NCBI GenBank assembly: GCA_003427395.1
Contig: BFEA01000329.1
Coordinates: forward strand, 1,331,083 to 1,358,129
DNA length: 27,047 nucleotides
Origin: Chara braunii
Taxonomy: Eukaryota; Streptophyta; Charophyceae; Charales; Characeae
Direction of reading: 5' to 3'
Position numbers and translations under genes: made by a program. Each line of letters starts with the position of its first letter. The stretch's first letter is position 1. The notes below the pieces were generated by a model, which ran no database searches, was not told the DNA's origin, and was given only the letters and a program-made list of their open reading frames with translations. Positions 11,219 to 19,885 of the stretch are shown piece by piece.

Positions 11219-11236
11219 TGGCGCCGTTGCCGGGGA
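11219..11236 (+). promoter_or_regulatory. Retroelement primer-binding site, tRNA-Asp type
   Basis: TGGCGCCGTTGCCGGGGA is complementary to the CCA-ended 3' terminus of eukaryotic tRNA-Asp and has the same form as the PBS of plant Athila-like Ty3/Gypsy elements (established knowledge). It is 2.8 kb upstream of gag on the same strand and marks the start of the element's internal region. Confidence 0.75.
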
Positions 11237-11257
11237 CATGAAAAAATTTTCGTGTCC
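11234..11257 (+). other. Hairpin on the 3' edge of the PBS
   Basis: GGACATGAAAA (11234-11244) pairs with TTTTCGTGTCC (11247-11257), with one G-U pair; the inner A-T pairs would open to give a larger loop. It overlaps the last three PBS bases. A (TCA)n microsatellite follows at 11273-11291. Confidence 0.6.
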
Positions 11258-11272
11258 GGAACGAGCCGGGGT

Positions 11273-11291
11273 CATCATCATCATCATCATC
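11273..11291. repeat. (TCA)n microsatellite
   Basis: Six perfect TCA repeats in the leader just after the PBS hairpin. The rest of the leader to about 11400 shows no reading frame. Confidence 0.9.
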
Positions 11292-11559
11292 TTTGAACTT
11301 TGATTAGCACGTGAGAACTGTTGACAATTTTGTGAGCTTCATGTTAATTTTATTATTCTCATTTGAGTCTCCATTTTCTTGAGAATCACGACTGCTAACT
11401 ATGATCTATTTCTTCCTTGTGTGAGGTACCACACTGGATCGGGAAAATGAGATTGATATTATTGACTGGAGAGAATCGAGCTTGGTACCAGGTATACTCA
11501 ATTATCGCCCAACACGTTGAAAGGAGTTGAAAGGAAGAGAGTGAGACGGATCGAGACAA

Positions 11560-11944
11560 ATGCTGGTCGACGGTGTTCTGAAAGAATTGTCTAAATTTAC
11601 TACAAGAGGAATATTTCCTTACAGATATGAGGCTTGTTGGGGCTATCACTCTCGTGGCTCAACCATCTGTGTAGTGCTGACTCACTTCTTGTATGGGGAT
11701 ATCTATGATATCCGCACATATGTCAAGGAAGGGGGCAGCAATGATGGTGAGAATTTGAATTGGTTATGGAAAGACAGACTTGATCAAGCAAAAGAGGAAA
11801 GTGGAATGGGGTATAATGCAAGTAACATACAAGACTGTTCCAATCCCTCCTATACCTGACAGCTATTGTGATGGGACTAACTGACTGCCAATAATCAACA
11901 TGGTATTGACAAGGGAAAAAAGAAACGGTGGTCATGAGAGTTGA
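11560..11944 (+). pseudogene. B-type copy B2, frameshifted, one stop at a Trp position
   Basis: From ATG 11560 the first 99 codons carry the B-type N-terminal block (GIFPYRYEA), the strand CVVLTHF, the strand Y-D-I-R-T-Y-V and the helix with WLWKDRLDQAKEE. The second half continues in the next frame (+1) from about 11831, with V-P-I-P-P-I-P then DGTN-stop-LPII; the TGA at 11882-11884 sits exactly where B1 has Trp (DGTSWLDMI). The restored-phase end at 11944 overlaps the B3 start (11934). In-phase sequence upstream of 11560 is broken by TGA at 11542 and looks like decayed N-terminal coding. Function unknown; no database family recognised. Confidence 0.5.
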
Positions 11945-12419
11945 AGAGATTTCAGTAGAAGTAATCAGACAAAGAAGGTCAAATTTTGGCAGAGGTTCGG
12001 GTCCAAGTCAAGAGAAGGTTGAATGTCTCCTAAGGTCACTGAATACTCTAAGCAAGAGAGAGACATTTTCATATGAAGTTGTCAGGTATGAGATGGTCGA
12101 GAGCGGATGGGAGCAGGAATGATTATATGTACTGACATTCTATTTCACAGACCTGGATGTGTATGACGTAAGAATATATGTCCCAAAGGAAAGAAATGCT
12201 GATGCAGTATATGGGAGATGCTGAGGATTTGCTGAAGAAGTCGTATTGAAAGAGAGAGAGAGGCTTGAGAGAGAAAACAAGTGCTTCACTGGATCTACTC
12301 GATTTACTGTCTTCAAGGGATATCCAGCTCCTCTCTTGCCTGATATAAATTTATCAAAAGATGATTGGTTTGCGGTGATTGAGTTTGCCCAGAAAGTGAA
12401 AAGAGGTCAAAGAGTCTGA
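11934..12419 (+). pseudogene. B-type copy B3, two internal stops
   Basis: One reading frame of about 160 codons from ATG 11934, interrupted by TGA at 12120 and 12222. It has a basic N-terminus, a helix around VECLLRSLNTL, then F-S-Y-E-V-V-R-Y-E, L-Y-V-L-T-F-Y-F-T-D-L, Y-D-V-R-I-Y-V-P, a charged helix (VVLKERERLERE) and a final block G-Y-P-A-P-L-L-P ... D-D-W-F-A-V-I-E-F-A-Q-K-V-K. The second TGA lies where B4 has Trp in C-W-Q-R. The stop TGA at 12417 overlaps the ATG of B4 in the string TGATG. The double block structure (strand block plus Trp-helix block) defines the family. Function unknown. Confidence 0.55.
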
Positions 12420-12913
12420 TGAGTCGACGCTCTGTACCTTTGAGAGAAAAATCTAAGGTTAGACTGATAAGAGACCATAAAGGGCTGAGTAAGGCTGAAT
12501 AAGACAAGCTGCTGAATTCCCTTAATTCTATAGCGGGTAGGGCGGTAATTCCTTATGAAATCGTGAGGTATGAAGTCATAAAGAGATCAGGACAACAACA
12601 TGACAGTCTGTATGTTCTTACATGCTATTTTATTGATCTTGATGAATATGATATTGGGATTTATGTGCCGAAGCAGAGATTTGACGAAAGCCGAAAAGGT
12701 GTGTGTTGGCAACGAGCGTCGAATTTTGTGCATGATGAGAAGAGAAAATTAGAATGAGAGGGAAGAAACTTCTCCTTTAGCACCTATATCAGACCTTTTG
12801 TTGGAATACCATCTCCACCTGTTGAGGGACTCACATTCTCAAGATACAATTGGTATGCCATGATAAAGATTGCATGGAAAGTGAAGATAGTCCAAGAAGA
12901 ATACTCTCAGTAG
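12419..12913 (+). pseudogene. B-type copy B4, two internal stops
   Basis: Begins at the ATG overlapping the B3 stop and stays in one frame to TAG 12911, with TAA at 12500 and TGA at 12755. The order is the same as B3: basic N-terminus (MSRRSVPLREKSK), helix KLLNSLNS, V-I-P-Y-E-I-V-R-Y-E-V, S-L-Y-V-L-T-C-Y-F-I-D-L, Y-D-I-G-I-Y-V-P, a charged helix, then I-P-S-P-P-V and Y-N-W-Y-A-M-I-K-I-A-W-K-V-K. Agreement with B3 is close enough to recognise by eye along the whole length. Both stops are explicable as single transitions. Its end overlaps the B5 ATG at 12874 by about 40 bp. Confidence 0.55.
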
Positions 12914-13422
12914 CTAGGATAACTACTGTGAGGGGTAAACTCTATGAGGTGATAGGGTGTGATAATCCTTTTGTGATCCTGAGATATGAGACTTGTGAGA
13001 GAGGGCCCATAATATTTCACATTCCAGTGGTCAAATTCCCGAGTACTGGCATCCTGGACGTACGGATTTATGTACCAGCAGGCATAGAGAAGGAAGATGG
13101 CTACTTGAAGTGTCAGACATGTGATTATCTTAGTCTCATAAGAACCAAGGAATGACTTGAAAAGCTAAAGAGAAAAGTAACCTGAGGGAAAAAAGTAAGA
13201 CAATTCGAGAGGCTTCCTGCGTTCTCAATTGCTAAGGGATTTGAAGGCAGGAGAGATTGGATGCCTCTGCTAGAAGCCATTGCCAAGATTGGTAGGGCAA
13301 AAGAAAAAGACTCCACTGTGATGATAAAATCCCTACTTTTGAGTACCTTTGAACACAGATTCGAGATCCCTGATTATGTCCAACTTGAGATCTACCTTTC
13401 AGATGTTGCTTATGATGATTAG
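12874..13422 (+). pseudogene. B-type copy B5, divergent, two internal stops
   Basis: From ATG 12874 in one frame to TAG 13420, with TGA at 13153 and 13183. It is the most divergent B copy: PFVILRYETCERG replaces the Y-E-V-V-R-Y-E block, followed by ILDVRIYVPAG, a Cys-containing segment (KCQTCDYLS), a basic helix, and RRDWMPLLEAIAKIG matching the Trp helix of the others. About 40 residues follow that helix, more than in B3 or B4. It ends two bases before the ATG of A3. Function unknown. Confidence 0.5.
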
Positions 13423-13424
13423 CA

Positions 13425-13715
13425 ATGCCCAGTTTGACTGAACAACTGACACTAGGAGTTGTGTTAGAAGGTAGAGTAGTCAAGGTAGAAGGGACTCTTC
13501 GGATCTCTGACATAAATCTTTCTACCATAGATGAGCTTGAGTTCTTGCAACCTTTCTTTGATCGCATGAGGGACTCTGCCTTGAGAATTCTCACTGATCA
13601 GACTGAGATAAACTATCTATTAAAGGTGGTGAAAGTAGGAACTACTGAGAGAGTTTCATACCACGCTTCTTGGGAATGGGTCTCTCTTGCAAGAAGGATC
13701 AGTAGTAGGCCGTAA
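13425..13715 (+). CDS. A-type small protein, copy A3 (unknown family)
   Basis: A 96-residue intact frame from ATG 13425, two bases after the B5 stop. Its central and C-terminal parts match A1/A2: a helix around FFDRMRDSALRIL, TEINYLLKV in place of IEYT, then VGTTERVSYHASWEW and VSLARRI. The N-terminal strand (GRVVKVEGTL) is longer. The next A-type frame (A4) begins three bases after its stop and in the same phase, so A3 and A4 may once have been one protein. Unknown function. Confidence 0.55.
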   Translation: MPSLTEQLTLGVVLEGRVVKVEGTLRISDINLSTIDELEFLQPFFDRMRDSALRILTDQTEINYLLKVVKVGTTERVSYHASWEWVSLARRISSRP

Positions 13716-13718
13716 GCG

Positions 13719-13985
13719 ATGCAATTTGATTATGAGATTATAGACTTGACTCGATATTTTATGATTCGGGCTACTATAAAAGGGTATGATAGAAGGCTGA
13801 GTAGGGATGGTGAGAGAGAGTTGATTGAAGATTACATTGGAAGGCTGAGAAGGATTGCACTGCCCTTGATCACTACCCAATCAATTATTTCTTATACCCT
13901 ATATGTACAGAACTCTCAAGGGGTGGGGCAGACAAGATAAGAAAGGAACGAGCCTGTATCCCTTGCTAGAAGAGTGAGAGATTGA
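13719..13985 (+). pseudogene. A-type copy A4, one internal stop
   Basis: From ATG 13719, with 73 codons to TAA 13938. In the same phase the family's C-terminal helix (NEPVSLARRVRD) continues to TGA 13983, so the TAA is internal. Matches to A3: RLRRIALPLITTQ against RMRDSALRILTDQ, then I-S-Y-T-L-Y-V, then VSLARR. The gag frame starts 50 bp later. Unknown function. Confidence 0.5.
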
Positions 13986-14035
13986 AGAGCAAAGAAGAAG
14001 AGGACAAGAGTGATATAAAGAGAGAAGAATAATAT

Positions 14036-15079
14036 ATGGGAAAATCTATGGTCAAGATGGCAGGACGAGGAAGACCGGGTACATCAGCAGAGACCAATAA
14101 AGAGGCTTTGGTTGGAGTTATACGGGAGTTGGTTGAAAGAGTTGATACTATAAAAGGAGGGTCAGATATTGCAAGAGCAAAGAGACCAAATGAAAGAATT
14201 CCTTGTTTTAGAGGACCCCAGGTTAATGACTTCTTGGACGAGTATGAACTATTTGGACTCAGTTATCGCTGAACAGATAAACAATGGCTAAAGCACCTTC
14301 TATCTTATTGTGATATTGACTCAAGACTGACCGTTCAGGAACTAATGGAAGGTGCCACTACATGGGAATAGGTCAAGGAAAGACTGAAAAATGAATTTGA
14401 GAAAGATTCAGTTTCAACCACAACTAAGGACTTACTCAACATCAGAAGAGCTAAATATGACACTTTCAATGTTTTTCTTCAGACTTTTATCCAAACAACA
14501 AGAAGAATTTCATATTTGGATGAAGCTCAGAGATGCCATATATTTTTGACGAACTTTACGGACATCGAAAGGCAAGCAGTTCTTAATCAAGCTCAACACT
14601 ATCCTCTCAGATGTGATAAAATAGTTGCAATCATAAAAACTCTACCCTCTGTCTCCCATAAGAAATGGTCACTGGATCAGATCAGTACTTTGACCAAGGA
14701 TTGAGAGACTGAGAATGAAATGAATAGAGGGAGCAATCTGACTGCTGAGAATATTCTTCAAAAAGTGATGACTAACTTTATGCCTGCAAGGCCTGCAACG
14801 CATACTGTGGATGACATGGGAAAGAAAAAGGTTGAAAGTGAGGAAGATGATGACGATAATGATGACAACGAAAGTTATGGTAAGAAGGGAGATTCATCGA
14901 GACCCAAAAGGAATGGGAAGAATGGTGATGAAGGAAACAGAGAGAGAAGAAAATATGATGAGCGTCCTAAGATGAGTTTTACTTGCTACTATTGTGGCGA
15001 AGGGGGTCATATTACCACTTATTGCAAGCCTCTTGAGGAGTGGGGTGGCAAAGAAAGATGCAATGGACCATGTCTGTGA
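14036..15079 (+). pseudogene. gag: Retroelement gag (capsid/nucleocapsid), three stops
   Basis: Structural protein of the element's particle. Starting near 14036, the frame opens with a basic segment and a helix (EALVGVIRELVERVDTI), then C-F-R-G-P-Q-V-N-D-F-L-D-E-Y, the signature start of a Ty3/Gypsy gag domain. It continues through TGA 14270 and TAG 14369 (likely Trp and Gln codons), then a helix-rich region to TGA 14702. A D/E-rich stretch and a basic stretch precede a CCHC zinc knuckle, C-x2-C-x4-H-x4-C, at 14984-15025. The frame ends at TGA 15077 just after the knuckle; the downstream protease continues in the +1 frame, so an indel or shift lies in about 15026-15075. Inactive as it stands. 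Confidence 0.8.
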
Positions 15080-16508
15080 TAGTTCATGGAATAAGCTAGA
15101 ACCGAGACATCCGGGAGGTATGAGGCTTCTTGCTCTTAAACATGATGAAAAGATGAAGATTAAGAAGAAGAGAAAGGTCAATGCGAATGTTCATTTCCTC
15201 ATTGGAGACTTGCCTAATGAGTTAGTACAAAAAACAAGTGACCCTTATACCATGATAGGGCTGCCTCTGCAGTCCTTAACACTGACATAGTGTGAGCCTA
15301 GCGAGACATCTACAAGTAAGTCTCTATTGGGAGGGAATCCTACTTCTTAGAATCTTTCTGAATTAGTAGAGTTCTCTCCCAATGAAATGACTCATCTCCT
15401 AGCTAACATGATGTCGTTCCATGGTGATCTACCCCCTGAACTTATCATGGAACCCAGTGTCAGGGTTGGTGAAGTGAGGAACCACCAAACCCGTATGACA
15501 CCTCAAATGATAGAAGAAAAGAAAAGAAAGAAGGCTGAGGAGTCACTTATTAACATCCTTGATGACCCTGAACAGGAACGTCCGCAAGAAAAAAATGAGC
15601 AGGGGAGAAAGAGAAAATTTATTCCCAAGAGTGATTTGGATGATGAGACTGTGATTTCTGATGTAATTGCTAAAATGTTGGAAGAAACGGAAGTGACACT
15701 GTCTTTCAAGGAAGCAATGACGCTAGCGCCCAAACTAAGAGAAAAGTTGAAGAAGTCAATTGAGAAGAAGAAATTGGAAGTTAATTATTTAGGGTCAGTC
15801 TTTCCCAACCAAGTGAATAGATCACTACAAGGTTGCAAGATGAGATTCACAACCATGGATTGTGGGCACTTTACAATTCGCATTAATCAAGTGAAGATTC
15901 TAGCCCTGGTAGATTCTGGGGCAGAGATGATACTTCTTTTAAGAAGAACGATGAAAGCATGTAATTTATCTATTGATAGACCTGCACAAAATGTACTGAG
16001 TAATATTGCAGGAGAGCTCTTCGTGGTTGGATTTATTGATAATTTGCCTATCAGGGTTGGTACAATGACTGTGGAGTTACTGAGTTTTGTAGTGTCGGAT
16101 CTGGATCATGACTGTATCTTGGGAACTCCATTCTTGCATAGGATGGAGGCAGTCCAATTTTTCAGCCATGAGGGGTCATCTTGGACCAGTCTACAGGATC
16201 CCGAGACTGCCCAGGAGCAGACCTTTATGGTCAGTACGAAAAATGACTTCAAGCATCAACTATTTGCTAATGCGATCAGGAGGGAAAAATCTGCTGAAAG
16301 GGTTAGGAGATTAAAGGAGGAAGGAAAACGAGAAGCAAAAGAAGAGATTTCAGTAGGAATCAATCAGATTTCGAAAATGATAAAAGCCCTTGGTAAACTC
16401 GAGGATGGGGACGGACAAATTGAAGCCTTCAGGAAAGTTGTAGAGACTGCTAAGGGAGGAAAGATGGAATTGAGATGTGCATCGACTCACCCTTTTTTAG
16501 GAAAATAG
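15045..16508 (+). pseudogene. Retroelement aspartic protease (gag-pol junction)
   Basis: The +1 frame after the zinc knuckle runs from about 15045, passing TAG 15288 and TAG 15348, and then is open from 15351 to TAG 16506. The uninterrupted part starting at Met 15387 has 373 residues: a charged N-terminal linker, then a retropepsin-type protease with the catalytic motif A-L-V-D-S-G-A (Asp at 15912, residue 176), a Gly-rich flap region and the closing C-I-L-G-T-P-F-L (residues 243-250), which cleaves the polyprotein in relatives. A Lys/Glu-rich tail follows. The frame ends two codons after the heptamer T TTT TTA at 16493-16499, where the -1 frame enters RT. Confidence 0.8.
16493..16499 (+). 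promoter_or_regulatory. Candidate -1 ribosomal frameshift heptamer T TTT TTA
   Basis: In the protease frame the codons read CCT TTT TTA GGA AAA TAG. The heptamer follows the X XXY YYZ rule, and a -1 slip leads straight into the open RT frame. A weak stem (16512-16517 with 16534-16539, six pairs including one G-U, 16-nt loop) begins 12 nt downstream, slightly far for a stimulator. A simple T-run indel is the alternative. Confidence 0.4.
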
Positions 16509-17656
16509 TCATTGGGTCAAAAAGAAAATACAAGCCCAAGGGGGTGAAGAAAAACTCAGTGGCAGTCCTAATAGAGAAAGATTATGATGAAGCATTGGAA
16601 AAGGAGAGGAAAATTGTAAGAGCACTGAGGGAATCAAAAAAACTGGAGAATAAGGTCACCAAAGAGAGGTTTGACACAATGAAGATAGGCTTGGATCAGT
16701 TTATCCTGTCTAAAGAGAAATAATATATCTTCCGGATGTGTCAGGAATTATCTGGTACTTTCTCCTTTAATGATGAAGAGAGAGGGCGATTGGACGTGGA
16801 CATGATCAAGATGACCAAGATTTGGACAGTTGATCATGTTCCATGGAATGATAGACCAACCAAGTATGCCATGAAGGAAGAGGCAGAAGTTGTGAGGTAT
16901 CTTGACAAAAAGATTGCATCTAATGTTGTTGAACCTGCTGATGAACCGTATGTTAACCACTGGTTTTGTTTTTGGAAACCAGGGGGCGGACTAAGATGGA
17001 TACATAATCTTCAAAAGCTCAATTCTGTGACGGTACGTGATGCAGGTAGTCTTCCTAATGTTGATCTCCTCGCTGAATAATTTGCTGGTCGATGTATTTA
17101 TTCCCTAGTTGATCTGTATTCTGGCTATGATCAGTTTCCTATTGATCCCACTAGCCGACCCATGACTGCTATGCACACGCCGATGAGACTTGTTCAGATG
17201 TGTGTAGTACCTCAGGGCTGGACTAACGGAGTGGCAGTGGTTCAAAGGGATATGATCAAAGTCATGCAGGATATTTCTCCTGAAATAACCAGTCCATATA
17301 TTGATGATAATCCTGTTAAAGGACCTTTGGTAAGAGATGAGACTTTGGTCGCAGGGGGAGTCAGAAAGTTTATCTGGGAACATGCTGAGGGAGTAAAGAT
17401 GGTCCTAGACAGACTTCAAAGGTATAATCTGACTGCTAATGGACCAAAGTCCCTTCTCTTCCAACCAGAAGTGATAATTCTGGGCTTCAGATGCTTCTCC
17501 AAGGGTAGGAGTCCAGATCCCAAAAAGATAGACAAAATTTTGTACTGGCCTCTGCCTCTCAAAAGAGTGACAGACGACAGAAGTTTCTTGGGAGTCTGTG
17601 GATTCTAGAGGATTTTTATTCCTCATTTTACTGCCATTGCAGAGCCTCTGAGGGAA
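16500..17656 (+). pseudogene. pol: Retroelement reverse transcriptase, three stops
   Basis: RNA-dependent DNA polymerase of the element. Domain order in this frame: a charged linker, fingers (WKPGGGLRWIHNLQKLN), palm motif L-V-D-L-Y-S-G-Y-D-Q with the first catalytic Asp at 17111, the P-Q-G-W-T-N segment, and Y-I-D-D at 17297-17308 giving the catalytic pair. The thumb/connection includes I-L-G-F-R-C and F-L-G-V-C-G-F. Stops are TAA 16721, TAA 17078 and TAG 17606; the last falls between F-L-G-V-C-G-F and R-I-F-I-P-H-F, where relatives have an aromatic residue. The motif set is Ty3/Gypsy. Catalytic residues are intact, but the frame is dead without suppression. Confidence 0.88.
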
Positions 17657-18163
17657 ATGGTAAGGCAAGGTGCTAATTTAGCATGGAATGATAAAAGACA
17701 AGCCGCAGCAGAAACGTTGCAAGAAAAACTAAGAGATGGTGGTGTAGTACTCGGAGTGCCATATTATGATGAGGAGGAGACGAGACCTTTCATCGTTGAG
17801 GCGGATGGAGGACCAGTTTCTCTGGGTGGAGTGCTTATTCAGAAAGATGAAAATGAGAGAGAAAGACCTCTGAGATTTGAGAGCAGAACCCTCAATTCTA
17901 CTGAAAGGGGCTACACCCAATTAAGGAAAGAGTTACTGTCAATCATCCATAGCCTCATGTGCTTCAGGCACTACGTTTTAGGAAGGAAATTCATCCTGAG
18001 GACTGTTGGTGCCATTAAAAAGCACCAACAGGTGGATCCAACAGTCAACAGATGAATCGCCTTCATCTGGACATATGATTTTAAGCTGGAAAGGATCCCC
18101 ATTGAGAAAAACAGAGCGGATGACTTAAGCCGGATTGAGTGGCGAGAGGAAGAAGAAGAAGAT
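17657..18163 (+). pseudogene. pol: Retroelement RNase H domain, key Asp apparently lost
   Basis: Degrades the RNA of the RNA/DNA hybrid in functional relatives. Same frame as RT. A short connection (WNDKRQAAAETLQEKL) precedes the RNase H fold: first acidic residue in V-E-A-D-G-G (Asp 50 counted from Met 17657), Glu 92 in R-K-E-L-L-S-I, and K-F-I-L-R-T followed by Val at 18005 where the family has Asp. The nearby spacing is also short, so a small in-frame deletion may have removed the Asp (inference from memory of relatives). TGA 18053 sits in N-R-stop-I-A-F-I-W, at a position that is usually Trp. The late R-A-D-D-L-S-R motif is present. Confidence 0.8.
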
Positions 18164-19882
18164 GTGAATGAAACAATTGAAGAATCTGCCTATGTTGATA
18201 ATTTTCTTAATGAAAAAGATAATGAGGATTATGAAGCACCATGCTCCTACCAGTGGAGTCTGTGGCCAAAAGAGAGAGATAGTTGGGGAGAAATCCCAAG
18301 TGCATACGTTTATAAGTCGATTTTAGGGAAAAAAGAAGAAGATGAATCAAACGATTGGTATGCTAGAGTTAATACAGCAGCAGTGGCTGCACATGAGATT
18401 GAGGAAAGTTCAAGTTCAAAGGAGGATGAAGAAGGTGGAAACAAGGAAGAAGAGATATTTTCCTTCTTTGAAGAATATGATGAAAATTATCGAGAGATTG
18501 ACAGAAAGATGGAAAAGGAGCAGCTAAATGAATTTTACTGTAAGAATTTAAGAAAGAAATTCAAACTAAAGAGAGGACATCTCTTTGTAGATGGTAAGGG
18601 AGACCTACCTCCACTAAGAGTGGTCTGTGGTAAAGAGAGGCAGTTAGAGATAATCGCAGTTCTACATGAGGGGGTTGATGGTGGCCACAGGGCTGCTGAG
18701 GCAACCTACTCCAAGACTGTCAAACTCTACTTCTGGACTGGCATGAGAGACATGATTTTCAGATACTGCAAATCATGTGTGTTATATCAGAAGAGGTCTA
18801 CCACAAGAATGATTAAACCCTTATTCCCTACAATCCTGGTAGAGCCAGATAGCAGAGTTCATCTGGATCTCATCACTATGCCTCCAGGCAAGGGTGGGAT
18901 GAGATACTTACTAAACATGAGAGACAATTTCTCAGGATATGTTGAGACAAGAACTCTGAAAAGGAAGACAGCCGAGCAAGTGACTGATTGGATAGAGGAA
19001 GTCTATTTCAGGTATCCTTTTATCAGAGAATTTGTCTCAGACAGAGGATCAGAGTTCAGAAACGAGGTTGTCAGAAGAGTTACACTCATATTGGGTGTCA
19101 GGATTCGGTATGTGACTACTTACCATCCTCAAGCGAATGCACCTGTTGAAAGAGGTCACAAAACCCTGGAAGATTCATTGGTTAAGTGGTGTGAAGGGAA
19201 TCTCAGCAATTGGCCAAAGGTATTAAGAGTTGCTGTATATGCTGATAACATCACGGTCAAGAGAACTACTGGCTATGCATCATTTACTCTGTGGTATGAC
19301 CGATATGCTACATTACCAATTGAAAGTATTGTCAAGACATGGCCAAGTCAAGAAAGCGACAGAGACTATTCTATTTCAGACCTCCTTCAGATCAGAATGA
19401 GGTAGATATCTGAAGTTGATCAGACAGTGATGGATGCAGCAGAGAGAATGACATCCAGCAGACTATCGGATCAAGAAAGATGGAACAAGAAAAAATATAT
19501 AAGAAAAGATAAATTGAAGATTTGAGATGTTGTCCTTCTGTTTGACAGTTCCATTGAAATGCAATGGACTAAAAGGTTGGAGCCAAGATGGCTTGGTCCC
19601 TACAGAATCACAGGGGAAGCAGAGGGCAAAGTTTATGAGATTTCAAAGATGGATGAATCCAGGGTTCATGACATGGTATCAGGGTCAAAACTTCGTAAGT
19701 TCATCTTTAGAGACCCTGACTTGATCCCTACAGTGACTCCAAAGAGTGGGAAGAGAAGTCAACCATCCAAGCAAGAGAACGGTCATAGAGGACTGAGAAA
19801 GAGTACAATAAGACACCGAGACAGTGAGGCTCAATTATCAGCAGACAATGATCATTCTTGCACAGTCAATTCAACATTTTAA
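18164..19882 (+). pseudogene. pol: Retroelement integrase, DD35E core intact, two stops near the C-terminus
   Basis: Joins the DNA copy to host DNA. The first 413 codons are open. A long acidic linker (about residues 1-150) precedes a zinc-binding domain: His 168 and His 175 (H-x6-H), then Cys 205, with Tyr 208 (TAT) where the second Cys is expected. The catalytic core is complete: Asp 235 (V-H-L-D-L), Asp 293 (V-S-D-R-G-S-E-F) and Glu 329 (P-V-E-R-G-H), with 35 residues between the last two. TAG 19403 and TGA 19523 interrupt the C-terminal part, which carries the R-W-L-G-P-Y-R motif (GPY/F module) and a basic tail to TAA 19880. No chromodomain is visible. Confidence 0.88.
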
Positions 19883-19885
19883 ATT

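Larger units (their letters stand above)
11219..19882 (+). mobile_element. Decayed Ty3/Gypsy-type LTR retroelement, internal region
   Basis: PBS (11219), an array of small A/B-type frames (11560-13985), gag with CCHC knuckle, aspartic protease, RT, RNase H and integrase lie on one strand in the order PR-RT-RH-INT, which is that of Ty3/Gypsy, not Ty1/Copia. No chromodomain or envelope gene is visible. Eleven in-frame stops in gag-pol and two frame changes show it is inactive. The LTRs are not identified, so the outer limits are open; 3' repeats to about 21.6 kb may belong to it. Confidence 0.85.

Noticed and set aside
12850-12874. Earlier start for B5
   Set aside because: The codon is TTG and the stretch is the B4 Trp-helix coding sequence read in another frame.
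14036-19882. Alternative genetic code in which TGA or TAG are sense codons
   Set aside because: All three stop codons interrupt the frame, and frame changes also occur; decay explains both. A1, A2, A3 and B1 need no recoding.
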